From Rubritepida flocculans DSM 14296 (GTDB lineage Bacteria; Pseudomonadota; Alphaproteobacteria; Acetobacterales; Acetobacteraceae): DNA of 64,000 bases. Below the pieces are notes generated by a model. It was not told the DNA's origin. It worked only from the letters and a program-made list of their open reading frames with translations, and did not search any database. Position numbers and translations under genes: made by a program. Within the stretch, counting starts at the first letter, position 1; each line of letters starts with the position of its first letter. Location: NCBI RefSeq assembly GCF_000425365.1, contig NZ_AUDH01000002.1, forward strand, positions 186,001-250,000, given 5' to 3'. Below are positions 54,211 to 62,579 of the stretch, in pieces.

Positions 54211-54981
54211 TCAGAGCCAGCGCGCCACCGCCCAGGCCAGCGCCACCGGCAGGGCGGCCAGCAGGGCGAGCAGCACCGGCGCCTGCCAGCCTGCCCGTCG
54301 GCCCGTGAGGTGCGGCCCGAGCAGCACCACCAGCGGGGCGGTGGCGGCGATCCAGTCGGCCGGGGCGCCGCGCGCCAGCACGGGCCCCGCCATCAGCCCC
54401 GCCAGAAGCGGGGCGAGGGCGAGGCGCCCGGGCTCGGCCATCGCCGCGCCGGCGACCAGCAGCGGCAGGGCGGCGGCGGCCAGCACCAGCGCCAGCGGCC
54501 ACCAGGGCCCGGGCGTGCTCGCGGCCCAGAGCGCGGCGGCCAGCGCCAGCACCGCCACCTGCCCGCGCCAGGGGCCCGCCGCCTCGCGGTAGAGCAGCGG
54601 CACGAGCAGCGCCAGCACGATCCAGACCGGGGCGGCGCGATGGATGTCCTGCGGCCAGAGCGGCGCGCCGGCCAGCCACCAGCCCCCCGCCACCGCCCCC
54701 GCCAGCAGCAGCGGCAGGGCGAGCCAGGTGCGCGGCAGCGCGGCCAGCAGCAGCGCCGCCCCCGCCGCCCCCGCCGCCAGAAGGGGCAGGCGCTCGGGCA
54801 ATTGCCGGGGCGAGGCGCTGAGGCCCCCGAGCGTCACGACGAAGCCGGCCAGCGCCGCGACCGGCAGGGCGAGCCCCGCCCAGCCCGCGCCGCCCCGCAC
54901 GCCCAGAAGCGCCGCGACGCCGAAGCCCAGCAGCAACGCCAGCAGCGCGCCCTCATGGGGCGCCAGCGAATCGAAGTTCAT
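54211..54981 (-). CDS. Uncharacterised polytopic membrane protein
   Basis: A 256-residue, extremely Leu/Ala-rich protein with about eight transmembrane helices and few polar residues ([13 protein letters not shown] near residue 110 is the main hydrophilic stretch). I do not recognise a family. It is upstream of phnD on the same strand but separated by 87 bp, and divergent from the cytochrome b gene. The low-complexity composition makes any weak similarity unreliable; the frame, start ATG and codon bias support a real gene. Confidence 0.6.
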   Translation of the reverse strand: MNFDSLAPHEGALLALLLGFGVAALLGVRGGAGWAGLALPVAALAGFVVTLGGLSASPRQLPERLPLLAAGAAGAALLLAALPRTWLALPLLLAGAVAGGWWLAGAPLWPQDIHRAAPVWIVLALLVPLLYREAAGPWRGQVAVLALAAALWAASTPGPWWPLALVLAAAALPLLVAGAAMAEPGRLALAPLLAGLMAGPVLARGAPADWIAATAPLVVLLGPHLTGRRAGWQAPVLLALLAALPVALAWAVARWL

Positions 54982-55082
54982 GACGGGGAGCTTGCCCGAG
55001 CCCCGCCCCGCCCCGCTATGCTGCGCCGCGCAAGCCGTCGCCCTCGCCGGGGCGCGCGGCGCGCAGAGCCACGGGGAATCGC

Positions 55083-55748
55083 ATGGGCGAGACGCGCGTG
55101 AAGGTCTGGGATGGCTGGGTGCGGCTCTGGCACTGGTCCATCGTGCTGCTCATTCCGGTGAGCTACCTCACCGCCCAAGCGCAGAAATGGGACTGGCACT
55201 TCTATTCGGGCTACGCGCTGCTCACGCTCGTCTCCTTCCGCATCCTCTGGGGCGTCTTCGGGTCGGAGCCGGCGCGCTTCGCAACCTTCCTCAAGTCGCC
55301 CTTCGCGGCGCTCGCCCACCTCGCGCGCATCCGCCGCGAGGAGGGGCCGGACCGCGAGCTCACCCACAACCCCGCGGGCGGCTGGGTGGCGCTGGCGATG
55401 ATGGCGCTGCTGCTCGCGCAGGCGGTGAGCGGCCTCTTCGCCTACGACCAGATCTTCACCTATGGCCCGCTGGCCCGGCAGGTGAGCGAGGAGACGCGCG
55501 ACCTCGCGACCTCCCTCCACATCCGCGTGATCAATGTGCTGCTCGGGCTGATCGCGCTGCACATCCTGGCCATCGTCTGGTACCGGCTGATCAAGGGGCA
55601 TGACCTGGTGCAGGCCATGATGATCGGCACCAAGCCCATGCCCGAGGGCACGCGCGCGCCGCGCATGGCCCCGCCGCTGCTGGGGCTCGCGCTCTTCGCG
55701 CTCTGCGCGGCGGTGGTGCTCTACATCCGCAGCTTCGGGGATTATTGA
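55083..55748 (+). CDS. Cytochrome b561/Ni,Fe-hydrogenase b-type membrane cytochrome
   Basis: A 221-residue four-helix membrane cytochrome. It opens VKVWDGWVRLWHWSIVLL with a conserved heme histidine, then HFYSGYALLTLVSFRILWG, where a second histidine and RxxWG are typical. TSLHIRVINVLLGLIALHI gives two more histidines. It would accept electrons from c-type cytochromes or dehydrogenases into the quinone pool. It stands alone, and its stop codon begins repeat copy E. Confidence 0.9.
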   Translation: MGETRVKVWDGWVRLWHWSIVLLIPVSYLTAQAQKWDWHFYSGYALLTLVSFRILWGVFGSEPARFATFLKSPFAALAHLARIRREEGPDRELTHNPAGGWVALAMMALLLAQAVSGLFAYDQIFTYGPLARQVSEETRDLATSLHIRVINVLLGLIALHILAIVWYRLIKGHDLVQAMMIGTKPMPEGTRAPRMAPPLLGLALFALCAAVVLYIRSFGDY

Positions 55749-55884
55749 GACGGGCGGCATGACATGCCGACCGTATCGCGCGCAGGGTTGGTGTGGCGGC
55801 TGCGCGCCAAAACAAAGGCATAGCAGCGGCCGCACCGGCCCCTCAGGAGTCGAGATCAGCGGCCGCTGGTATGAGACGGGCGGC
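55746..55884 (+). repeat. Stop-codon-embedded hairpin repeat, copy E
   Basis: It begins at the cytochrome stop as TGAGACGGGCGGC (55746-55758), and the identical 13-mer recurs at 55872-55884, bounding the element. Between them lie the shared CGTATCGCGCGCAGGGTTGG and CGCCAAAACAAAGGCAT segments, then 14-bp stem arms at 55820-55833 and 55859-55872 (one mismatch). Orientation is the reverse complement of copy A. It fills the space between convergent genes. Confidence 0.82.
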
Positions 55885-55899
55885 CGCCTGCGCGGCGGC

Positions 55900-57126
55900 C
55901 TATTCCGCCGCGATCTTCGCCCCCTCGCTCATGGCGAGCTGCAGCACGCCCTCGCGCGTCTGCGGCAGCTTGCGGCCGAGGAGCTGCTCGGCCACCTGGT
56001 TGCGCAGGATCTGCGCGGTGCCGCCGGCGATGGGGAACATCCGCGCATCGCGCACCGCGCGCTCCATCGGGTTGTCGCGCGAGTAGCCGGCCGCGCCCCA
56101 GAGCTGCAGCGCCATGTTCGTGACCTCGACGGCGGAGTCGGCGGCCAGCACCTTCGCGCGCGCGGCCATCAGCCGGTCGGGGAAGCCGTTGGGGCCGGCG
56201 CTGGCGGCGGCCTGCCAGATCAGCGCGCGGCTCGCCTCGAGCTTGATGGACATGTCGGCCAGCATCCAGCCCACGCCCTGGAACTCCGCGATGGGGCGGC
56301 CGAACTGGCGGCGGCGCTGGGCGAAGGCGAGCGCATGCTCATAGGCGCCGGCGGCGATGCCGAGCGCGGCGGTGGCCGCGCCCACGCGCTGGCCGTTGTA
56401 GGCGTCCATCAGCTTGCCGAAGCCGCGCTTGAACCCGCCGGGGGCGCGCAGCACCATGTGGTCGGGCACCTCGAGGTCGCGGAAATGCAGCTCCGCCTCG
56501 GGCATGCCGCACAGGCCCATGGAGGGGATGCGCCGCGCCACCACGAGGCCGGGCGGGTCGTTCTCGCCGTGGCGGACGACGAGGAAGCCGCCGATGCCCT
56601 GCTCCACCCCGTCCTCGATGGCGCGGGCGAAGATCAGGTGCAGCTTCGAGACGCCGCCGCCGGTGATCCAGTGCTTCACGCCGTTGATGATCCAGCGGTC
56701 GCCGCGCTTCACGGCGGTGGTGGTCATCTCGGTGGCGGCGGAGCCGGCCTCGGGCTCGGTGATGCAGATGGCGGGCTTGTCCCCGGCCAGCACGAGCCCG
56801 GCCGCGAGCTTCTTCTGCGCCTCGGTGCCATAGGCCATGACGGCGCCGATCGCGCCCATGTTGGCCTCCACGGCGATGCGCCCGCACACGGCGCAGGCCT
56901 TGGCGAACTCCTCCACCACCAGCACCGCGTCGAGGTAGCTGCCGCCCCGGCCGCCCCAGGCGCGCGGGATGGTGAGGCCCATGAAGCCCCCCTCCGTCAT
57001 GCGGCGCACCATGGGCCAGGGATACTGGCCGGTGCGGTCCGTCTCGGCGGCCTGGGCGGCGGCCTCCTGCGCCATCTCGCGCGCGGCGCCGCGCAGGTGC
57101 TCCTGCTCGGGCGTGAGGGTGAACAT
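55900..57126 (-). CDS. Acyl-CoA dehydrogenase
   Basis: A 408-residue acyl-CoA dehydrogenase. It has IPRAWGGRGGSYLDAVLVVE, the FAD site CITEPEAGSAATEM, RGDRWIINGVKHWITGGGVS, FGRPIAEFQGVGWMLADMSI and AAGYSRDNPMERAVRDARMF, a C-terminal pattern of short-chain enzymes. It is unlike PimC/PimD. Transcribed behind nfu and a DUF533 gene with a 5-bp gap. Substrate chain is not predictable. Confidence 0.93.
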   Translation of the reverse strand: MFTLTPEQEHLRGAAREMAQEAAAQAAETDRTGQYPWPMVRRMTEGGFMGLTIPRAWGGRGGSYLDAVLVVEEFAKACAVCGRIAVEANMGAIGAVMAYGTEAQKKLAAGLVLAGDKPAICITEPEAGSAATEMTTTAVKRGDRWIINGVKHWITGGGVSKLHLIFARAIEDGVEQGIGGFLVVRHGENDPPGLVVARRIPSMGLCGMPEAELHFRDLEVPDHMVLRAPGGFKRGFGKLMDAYNGQRVGAATAALGIAAGAYEHALAFAQRRRQFGRPIAEFQGVGWMLADMSIKLEASRALIWQAAASAGPNGFPDRLMAARAKVLAADSAVEVTNMALQLWGAAGYSRDNPMERAVRDARMFPIAGGTAQILRNQVAEQLLGRKLPQTREGVLQLAMSEGAKIAAE

Positions 57127-57131
57127 GGGCG

Positions 57132-57794
57132 CTATCCTCCGAGGCGCGCCTCCATGGTGGAGCGCGCCGCCGCGTCCAGTCTGAGCGCCGCGCCGAAGCG
57201 GTCAAGCCAGGCGCGCTCGGCGGGGCTGATCTCGCCCATGGCGACGAAGGCGGCGGCGTAGAGCTGGGCGGCCAGCATCGGGTCGCGCGCGGCGCGGGCC
57301 AGTTCCTCGATGGTCGCGGGGCGGTCGAACTCGGCCAGGACGGCGTCGCGCTCGGGGCCGGTGAGGCCGGCGGCGTCGAGCTGGGCGGCGATGGCCTGGC
57401 GCTCCTCGCGGTCCAGCGCGCCATCGGCCTTCGCGGCGGCGATCATGGCGCGGAGGATGAGCCGCGCCTCGGCCTGCTCGGCCAGCGGCTCGGGCGCGGC
57501 GGGGGCGGGGCGGGGCGCGGTCTCAGGCAGGCGGCGCGGCGGCGCGACGGGCGGGAGGGGCTTGCCGGGCGCGGCGCCGCCCGGGGCAGGGGATGGCGGC
57601 GGGGCGGGGCGCTGGGATTTGGCCAGCGCCTCGGCGGCGATGCCCGCCAGCGCGCCCAGCGCGCGGCCGATCTGGCGCGTCTCGGTCTGGGTCAGGCCGA
57701 AGGGGCCGCTGCCGCGGCGCGCCGCGGGGGCGCGGCGGCGGGGCGGGCGGGCCGCCCCGGTGAGCACCGCGCCGAGGATGCGGCCCAGATCCAT
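57132..57794 (-). CDS. DUF533/TerB-like tellurite-resistance-type protein
   Basis: A 220-residue protein with a proline-rich middle (about residues 65-105) and a helical C-terminal TerB-like domain: ARLILRAMIAAAKADGALDR, EERQAIAAQLDAAGL and YAAAFVAMGEISPAERAWL. This resembles DUF533 (YebE). The acidic ADGxLDxxE loop is the TerB metal-binding hallmark. Function unknown; 7 bp downstream of nfu. Confidence 0.82.
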   Translation of the reverse strand: MDLGRILGAVLTGAARPPRRRAPAARRGSGPFGLTQTETRQIGRALGALAGIAAEALAKSQRPAPPPSPAPGGAAPGKPLPPVAPPRRLPETAPRPAPAAPEPLAEQAEARLILRAMIAAAKADGALDREERQAIAAQLDAAGLTGPERDAVLAEFDRPATIEELARAARDPMLAAQLYAAAFVAMGEISPAERAWLDRFGAALRLDAAARSTMEARLGG

Positions 57795-57801
57795 CGGGGC
57801 C

Positions 57802-58362
57802 TCAGGCCTCGACCTGCTCCACCGCCAGGACTTCGGGGATGTAGTGGCGCAGCATGTTCTCGACGCCGTGCTTGAGCGTGGCGCGCGAGGAGGGGCAGCC
57901 CGAACAGGCGCCCTGCATCTTCAGCTTCACGATGCCGTCGCGGAAGCCGCGGAAGACGATGTCCCCGCCATCGCCGGCCACGGCGGGGCGCACGCGGCTG
58001 TCCAGCAGCTCCTTGATCTGGGCCACCGTCTCGGCGTCGGCCGGCTCGAAATCCTCGGCCAGCGCCTCCTCCAGCCCCTCGATCACGGGCAGCCCGGCGA
58101 GGAAATGCTCCATCACCGCGCCCAGCACCTGGGGCCGGAGCGCCTGCCAGTCCGTCTCGTCGGTCTTGGTGATGGTGACGAAATCCGCGCCCAGGAACAC
58201 CCGCGCCACGCCGGGCAGCGCGAAGAGGCGCGCGGCGAGCGGCGAGCGGGCGGCGTCCTCGCCCGCCACGAAATCGGCGGTGCCGGCCGCGCCCATCACC
58301 TCCCGGCCGGGCAGGAACTTGAGCGTGGCGGGGTTGGGGGTGCTTTCGGTCTCGATGAACAT
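57802..58362 (-). CDS. Nfu-type iron-sulfur cluster scaffold
   Basis: A 186-residue protein. The N-terminal Scaffold/Nfu domain has FIETESTPNPATLKFLPGR, and the C-terminal NifU-like domain has IVFRGFRDGIVKLKMQGACS with the cluster-binding CSGC, then SRATLKHGVENMLRHYIPEV. It donates [4Fe-4S] clusters to targets. The order nfu-DUF533-acyl-CoA dehydrogenase is compact and likely co-transcribed. Confidence 0.94.
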   Translation of the reverse strand: MFIETESTPNPATLKFLPGREVMGAAGTADFVAGEDAARSPLAARLFALPGVARVFLGADFVTITKTDETDWQALRPQVLGAVMEHFLAGLPVIEGLEEALAEDFEPADAETVAQIKELLDSRVRPAVAGDGGDIVFRGFRDGIVKLKMQGACSGCPSSRATLKHGVENMLRHYIPEVLAVEQVEA

Positions 58363-58482
58363 GGCGGTCCTGGCGGTCCTTGATCCCGGACAGATGTTGT
58401 CCGCTTTGCCCGGCGATGCAAGCGGGCGCGGCTGGCATGGCGGTTGCGAGGCCCATGGCGCGACCCCCCCCGGAGTGCCGCC

Positions 58483-58911
58483 ATGCTGCACGATCCCATC
58501 CGCCTCTCCTTCGGCATGCGCCCGCACCATGCCGAGCCGCCGCCCGATGGCGGCCCGCCGCTGGACGGCGACCAGGCCCTGCCCATCCCGGGGCGGATGA
58601 GCTTCGACGAGTTCCTGCAGGGGCTCAATCCGCTGCACCATGTGCCGGTGCTGGGCATGGTTTACCGGGCGGCGACGGGGGCGGAGATCCATCCCGTCAT
58701 GCGCATCGCCGGGGCGGCGGCGGTGGGCGGGCCGGCGGGTCTGTTCCTGGGCGTGCTGGGCGCGATCGTCGAGCTCTCGCAGCCGCTGGAGCGGCTGGCG
58801 GCGGCGCGGGCCGGCCGGCCCGACCCCTGGCTGGCCGCGCCCGAGGGGCAGGAGGGCGCCTCGCCGCGCAGCGTGGCCGAGGCCTACCGGCGCTGGTCCC
58901 AGTTCGCCTGA
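58483..58911 (+). CDS. Hypothetical protein with a Gly/Ala hydrophobic segment
   Basis: A 142-residue protein that I do not recognise with confidence. It contains a conserved-looking core MSFDEFLQGLNPLHHVPVLG followed by VYRAATGAEIHPVMRIAGAA and a hydrophobic stretch GPAGLFLGVLGAIVE. Proteins of this kind occur next to nfu in many alphaproteobacteria. Its last 28 bp overlap the 3' end of the convergent yggS gene. The ATG at 58483 has a plausible site (GGAG) upstream. Confidence 0.75.
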   Translation: MLHDPIRLSFGMRPHHAEPPPDGGPPLDGDQALPIPGRMSFDEFLQGLNPLHHVPVLGMVYRAATGAEIHPVMRIAGAAAVGGPAGLFLGVLGAIVELSQPLERLAAARAGRPDPWLAAPEGQEGASPRSVAEAYRRWSQFA

Positions 58912-59576
58912 GCCCGGGCGCCGAAGATGGCGCTGCCCACCCGCACATGGGTGGCGCCCTCGGCGATGGCCGCCTCGAAATCCCCGCTCATGCCCATGGA
59001 GAGCACGGAGAGCCCCTCGCGCGCCGCAAGCCCGGCGAGGAAGGCGAAATGCGGCCGCGGATCCTGATCCACCGGCGGGATGCACATGAGGCCCCTGACC
59101 GGCAGGCCCCATTCCTCCCGGCAGGCGCGCAGGAAATCCCGCGCCTCGGCGCGGGCGACGCCGGATTTCTGCGGCTCCTCGCCGGTGTTCACCTGCACGA
59201 GGCAGTCGGGGCGGCGGCCCTCCTTCGCCATGGCCTCGGCGAGCGCGGCGGCGAGCTTCGGGCGGTCCAGGCTCTCGATCACGTCGGCGAGGCGCACCGC
59301 CTCGCGCGCCTTGTTGGTCTGCAGCCCGCCGATGATGTGCAGGCGCAGCCCCGGATGGGCGGCGCGCAGGGCGGGGAACTTGGCGGCGGCCTCCTGCACG
59401 CGGTTCTCGCCGAAGACCATCTGCCCCGCGGCGAGGGCGGCCTGCACCGCCTCCGCCGGATGCGTCTTGGAGACGGCGACGAGGGCGACGCTGCCGGGCG
59501 GGCGGCCGGCGGCGGCGGTGGCGGCCTCGATTCGCGCGCGAATCCGGGCGAGGTTGTCGGCGATGTGCTTCCACAT
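58884..59576 (-). CDS. YggS/PLPBP pyridoxal phosphate homeostasis protein
   Basis: A 230-residue TIM-barrel protein that binds PLP without known catalysis. The PLP lysine lies in LVAVSKTHP (about residue 37), followed by FGENRVQEA, LHIIGGLQTNK and the phosphate-binding LSMGMSGDFEAAIAEGATHV, RVGSAIFG. The start codon is oddly placed: its ATG overlaps, on the opposite strand, the ATG of the divergent ThiE-like gene. Confidence 0.95.
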   Translation of the reverse strand: MWKHIADNLARIRARIEAATAAAGRPPGSVALVAVSKTHPAEAVQAALAAGQMVFGENRVQEAAAKFPALRAAHPGLRLHIIGGLQTNKAREAVRLADVIESLDRPKLAAALAEAMAKEGRRPDCLVQVNTGEEPQKSGVARAEARDFLRACREEWGLPVRGLMCIPPVDQDPRPHFAFLAGLAAREGLSVLSMGMSGDFEAAIAEGATHVRVGSAIFGARAQANWDQRR

Positions 59577-60168
59577 GCCGCACAGGATAGGCCCGCGCGG
59601 GCGCGACGCCAGCGTGCCCCGGCTGTGGCTGCTGAGCGACCCCGCCCGGCTGCCGGACCCGCTTCCGCTGATGGCGCGGCTGCCGCGCGGGGCGGCGGTG
59701 CTGCTGCGCGGGCCCGCGCCAGGGCTGGCGGCGGCGGCGGCGCGCCGGGCGCGGGCGCGCGGCCTGATGCTGATCCTGGCCGGGGAGGGGCGGGGGGCGC
59801 TGGCCGCAAGGGCGGGCCTGCATGTGCCGGAGCATCGCCTGATGCGGCATTTGCTCCCCTTTCTGATGATGCGCAGGCATGCGGGGCCGCGCGCGCGCCC
59901 GCTGCTCAGCCTTGCGGTGCATGGCCGGGCGGGGGTGGCGCGGGCGCGGCGGCTTGGCGCCGATGCGGCGCTGGTCTCGCCCGTCTTTCCCACGGCGAGC
60001 CATCCGGGCGCCCCCGCGCTGGGGCCGCTGCGCTGGGCGGCGCTGGCCCGGGCCCTGCCCTGCCCGGCGGTGGCGCTGGGCGGGATGTCGGCGCGCCGGG
60101 TCCGGCGTCTGCCGCGGCGGCTCTGCGCGGGCTGGGCGGCCATCGGGGCCTGGGCGGGCGCGGCGTGA
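59575..60168 (+). CDS. Thiamine phosphate synthase-like (ThiE-fold) protein
   Basis: A 197-residue protein weakly resembling ThiE. It has LMLILAG, LHVPEH, LSLAVHG, then the clearest segment GADAALVSPVFPTASHPGAP (20 residues) and PAVALGGMSARRVRRL. Several ThiE substrate residues are altered, so it may be a TenI/ThiE relative without synthase activity. The ATG at 59575 overlaps the divergent yggS start codon; a GTG at 59614 is the alternative and would avoid that clash. Confidence 0.75.
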   Translation: MPHRIGPRGRDASVPRLWLLSDPARLPDPLPLMARLPRGAAVLLRGPAPGLAAAAARRARARGLMLILAGEGRGALAARAGLHVPEHRLMRHLLPFLMMRRHAGPRARPLLSLAVHGRAGVARARRLGADAALVSPVFPTASHPGAPALGPLRWAALARALPCPAVALGGMSARRVRRLPRRLCAGWAAIGAWAGAA

Positions 60169-60169
60169 T

Positions 60170-60189
60170 CTGTGGCGTGTCCGCCACAG
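60170..60189 (+). terminator. Hairpin after the ThiE-like gene
   Basis: CTGTGGCG (60170-60177) and CGCCACAG (60182-60189) form a perfect 8-bp stem with a four-base loop, one base after the stop codon. No U tract follows. It separates this gene from the porin leader. Confidence 0.5.
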
Positions 60190-60365
60190 TGTCTCAAGGA
60201 AGTCGCGGCCGGCCTGCATCCCCGGTTGCCCGCGCGTAACCCCCCAACGCATAGTCCGGCGCGGACCCGGCGATTCCCGCGCCCTGTCATGCCGTCGGCG
60301 CAGGCCAGGCGAGGGGCGGGGGTCGCAACTCCCACCAGCAATGGGGGAGGGGGTCAGGGGAACAA

Positions 60366-60381
60366 GCCGGGCGCGCCCGGC
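60366..60381 (+). promoter_or_regulatory. Perfect 16-bp palindrome in the porin leader
   Basis: GCCGGGCGCGCCCGGC lies 4 bp upstream of the GAGGAG ribosome-binding site of the porin gene. It could fold in the mRNA near the ribosome site or bind a protein as a dimer. In such GC-rich DNA a chance palindrome is possible. The rest of 60190-60365 shows no gene or clear motif. Confidence 0.35.
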
Positions 60382-60399
60382 GCGTGAGGAGAGTTGAAC

Positions 60400-61866
60400 A
60401 TGCGCAAGATTTTGCTGGGCACGACGGCGGTCGTGACGGCGGTTCTGGCGGGGGCGCCCATGGCTTCCGCGCAGCAGGCGCCCACGGTCCGCATCGGCGG
60501 CTCGATCCAGGCCTATGCCGGCTACATCCAGCAGTCGGGCAGCTTCTCGCAGCCCGGCACGAACTACACGATGCAGGCCTTCGCCGGTCAGCCCGGCGCG
60601 CTGACGGTCAGCACGCCGACCGGCACGGCCATCATCCCGAACAACCTAGCCGCCTCCGGCGTCGGCAACCATGCCCGCCTCGGCAAGTTCGACTTCATCG
60701 CCATCCCGACGGTGAACGTGATCGTCTCGGGCAAGCTGGCGAACGGCCTGACCTATGGCGGTCAGGTGGACATCGTCTTCAACAACGAGTCGCGCGCCAT
60801 CCTGCCGGGCTCGACCAACGCGCTCGGCACCTCGCGCACCGCGGCCGCGATGGACGAGGCCTATGTGTTCGTGGCGCATCCGCGCTTCGGCCAGGTCCGC
60901 TTCGGTGACGAGGACGGCGTGATGGGCGGCCTGATGAACTCGGGCTGGATCACGGGCTTCGGCACGGGCGGCGTGCTCGGCATCTGGGAGAACTTCCAGA
61001 CCCGCCAGGGCGGCAACCGCACCCAGACGGCGCCGGGCGGCCTCGGTGACAACACCAAGATCGTCTACATGACGCCGCAGTTCTTCGGCTTCGACTTCGG
61101 CGTGAGCTATGCGCCGAACCTCGGCACCGGCGGTCAGCACGGCTGCCCGAACGACACCAACACCGGCCTCTGCGACCGCTCCTACGCCTTCAGCGGCGCC
61201 ACCAGCGCCGGCATCCCGGCCCGCGGCGGCGAGCTCGGCGTGCGCCGCAACGAGTGGCAGACCGCCCTGCGCTACCGCGGCAACTTCTCCGGCGTGGGCG
61301 TCTCCGCCACGGTGGGCTGGATCTACGGCAACGCCGCCAAGGATCTGACCGACCTCGGCGCGCAGCGTCGCACCATGTCCGACCTGAACATCTGGCAGGT
61401 CGGCGCGCAGGTCTCCTACATGGGCGCGACGCTCGGTGCGATGTACCAGCGCGGTGACTTCAACTTCTTCTGGGGCAACCCGGTGCGCGGCGACCGCACG
61501 GGCGAGCAGCTCGTGCTCGGCGCCCAGTACACCAACGGCCCGATCACGGTCGGCGTGAACTACACGAACACGCTGGTCGAGGGCGGCGCCCGCTTCGGCT
61601 TCAGCTCCAGCACCGGGCTGATGACGCGCGGCGTGCCGGGCGTGTCCTCCACGGGCGCGCTGCAGTCCACCAACCAGGCGATGATGCGTCGCTGGGGTCT
61701 CGGCATCGGCGGCAACTACCGCCTGGCGCCCGGCCTCGACCTGATCGCCGAGTACGTCTACCACTCGATCCGCGAGCGCGGTCGCGACCTCGACGCGGGC
61801 CGCGCCGGCATCCAGGACCGGATGTTCACCAACACCTTCATCCTCGGCACCCGCCTCGCCTTCTGA
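60400..61866 (+). CDS. Gram-negative porin
   Basis: A 488-residue outer-membrane porin (Porin_4 type). The signal peptide is about residues 1-25 (LLGTTAVVTAVLAGAPMASA). A 16-strand-like beta-barrel pattern follows, with RIGGSIQAYAGYIQQSG early, FVAHPRFGQVRFGDEDGV (the loop-3 type segment) and a terminal phenylalanine (ILGTRLAF) required for barrel insertion. The ATG at 60400 has GAGGAG upstream; a TTG two codons earlier is less likely. A strong terminator follows, as expected for an abundant protein. Confidence 0.92.
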   Translation: MRKILLGTTAVVTAVLAGAPMASAQQAPTVRIGGSIQAYAGYIQQSGSFSQPGTNYTMQAFAGQPGALTVSTPTGTAIIPNNLAASGVGNHARLGKFDFIAIPTVNVIVSGKLANGLTYGGQVDIVFNNESRAILPGSTNALGTSRTAAAMDEAYVFVAHPRFGQVRFGDEDGVMGGLMNSGWITGFGTGGVLGIWENFQTRQGGNRTQTAPGGLGDNTKIVYMTPQFFGFDFGVSYAPNLGTGGQHGCPNDTNTGLCDRSYAFSGATSAGIPARGGELGVRRNEWQTALRYRGNFSGVGVSATVGWIYGNAAKDLTDLGAQRRTMSDLNIWQVGAQVSYMGATLGAMYQRGDFNFFWGNPVRGDRTGEQLVLGAQYTNGPITVGVNYTNTLVEGGARFGFSSSTGLMTRGVPGVSSTGALQSTNQAMMRRWGLGIGGNYRLAPGLDLIAEYVYHSIRERGRDLDAGRAGIQDRMFTNTFILGTRLAF

Positions 61867-61893
61867 GGCGGGGCTTCCCGAGGGGAAGTTCCG

Positions 61894-61926
61894 GGGGCGG
61901 CAGGCCACTGCCGCCCCTTTTCTTTT
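61894..61926 (+). terminator. Strong intrinsic terminator of the porin gene
   Basis: GGGGCGGCAG (61894-61903) and CTGCCGCCCC (61908-61917) give a perfect 10-bp stem with loop GCCA, followed by TTTTCTTTT. It is the clearest factor-independent terminator in the window. A smaller CTTCCC/GGGAAG hairpin precedes it at about 61874-61888. Confidence 0.93.
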
Positions 61927-61954
61927 GTCCGGCGCCTCGCTAATCCAGCGCCCT

Positions 61955-62491
61955 ATGCGCGCCACCGCCCGAATCGCCCTCGCCCTCTCCGCCACGGCCC
62001 TGCTCGCCGCCTGCGGGGGAGGCCGCCTCGTGGGCAACGAGGAATACGGCACCGACAACCAGCGCGAGATGATCCTGCGGCAGACGGGCCGGAACCCCGC
62101 GGACGCCGGCATCGTCATCTTCGGCGTGGACCGCTCCCGCCAGCAGGAGCAGGCCTCCGGCGGGGCCGGCATGGCCGTGAACGCCTTCCTCTGGCGCGCC
62201 ACTCTGGACACGCTCTCCTTCATGCCGCTGGCCAGCGCCGATCCCTTCGGCGGCGTGATCATCACCGACTGGTATTCGCCGCCCGGCGCGCCCGGCGAGC
62301 GCTTCAAGGCCACCGCCTATGTGCTGAGCCGGCAGCTCCGCTCCGACGGGGTGCGCGTGCAGGTGTTCCGCCAGGTGTTGCGCGGCAACCAATGGGTGGA
62401 TGCGCCGGCCTCCGCCGCCACCAACGCCGAGTTCGAGGACCGGGTGCTGGCCCGCGCGCGCGAGCTGCGCACCCAGTCCGCCGGGCGCTAG
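61955..62491 (+). CDS. DUF3576 lipoprotein
   Basis: A 178-residue envelope lipoprotein. The lipobox is LLAAC with C20, following a hydrophobic signal. The mature protein has the DUF3576 pattern: NAFLWRATLDTLSFMPLASA, DPFGGVIITDWYSPP and RFKATAYVLSRQLRSDGVRV. The family is widespread in alphaproteobacteria and of unknown function, probably in outer-membrane biogenesis. It starts 30 bp after the porin terminator. Confidence 0.9.
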   Translation: MRATARIALALSATALLAACGGGRLVGNEEYGTDNQREMILRQTGRNPADAGIVIFGVDRSRQQEQASGGAGMAVNAFLWRATLDTLSFMPLASADPFGGVIITDWYSPPGAPGERFKATAYVLSRQLRSDGVRVQVFRQVLRGNQWVDAPASAATNAEFEDRVLARARELRTQSAGR

Positions 62492-62536
62492 GCCAGGAAC
62501 GGATTTCGCGGATCATGGCCTGGCCTTCGCCGAGAG

Positions 62537-62564
62537 GGCGATTCGCCGCTGCGGCGACTCCGCC
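62537..62564. terminator. Hairpin between DUF3576 and hydrolase genes
   Basis: TCGCCGC (62543-62549) and GCGGCGA (62551-62557) with outer GGCG/CGCC pairs make a long GC stem between two convergent genes. The same 62492-62579 spacer carries a TTCGCGGATC direct repeat (about 62505 and 62565). Bidirectional termination or a REP-like unit are both possible. Confidence 0.45.
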
Positions 62565-62579
62565 TTCGCGGATCGCGCC

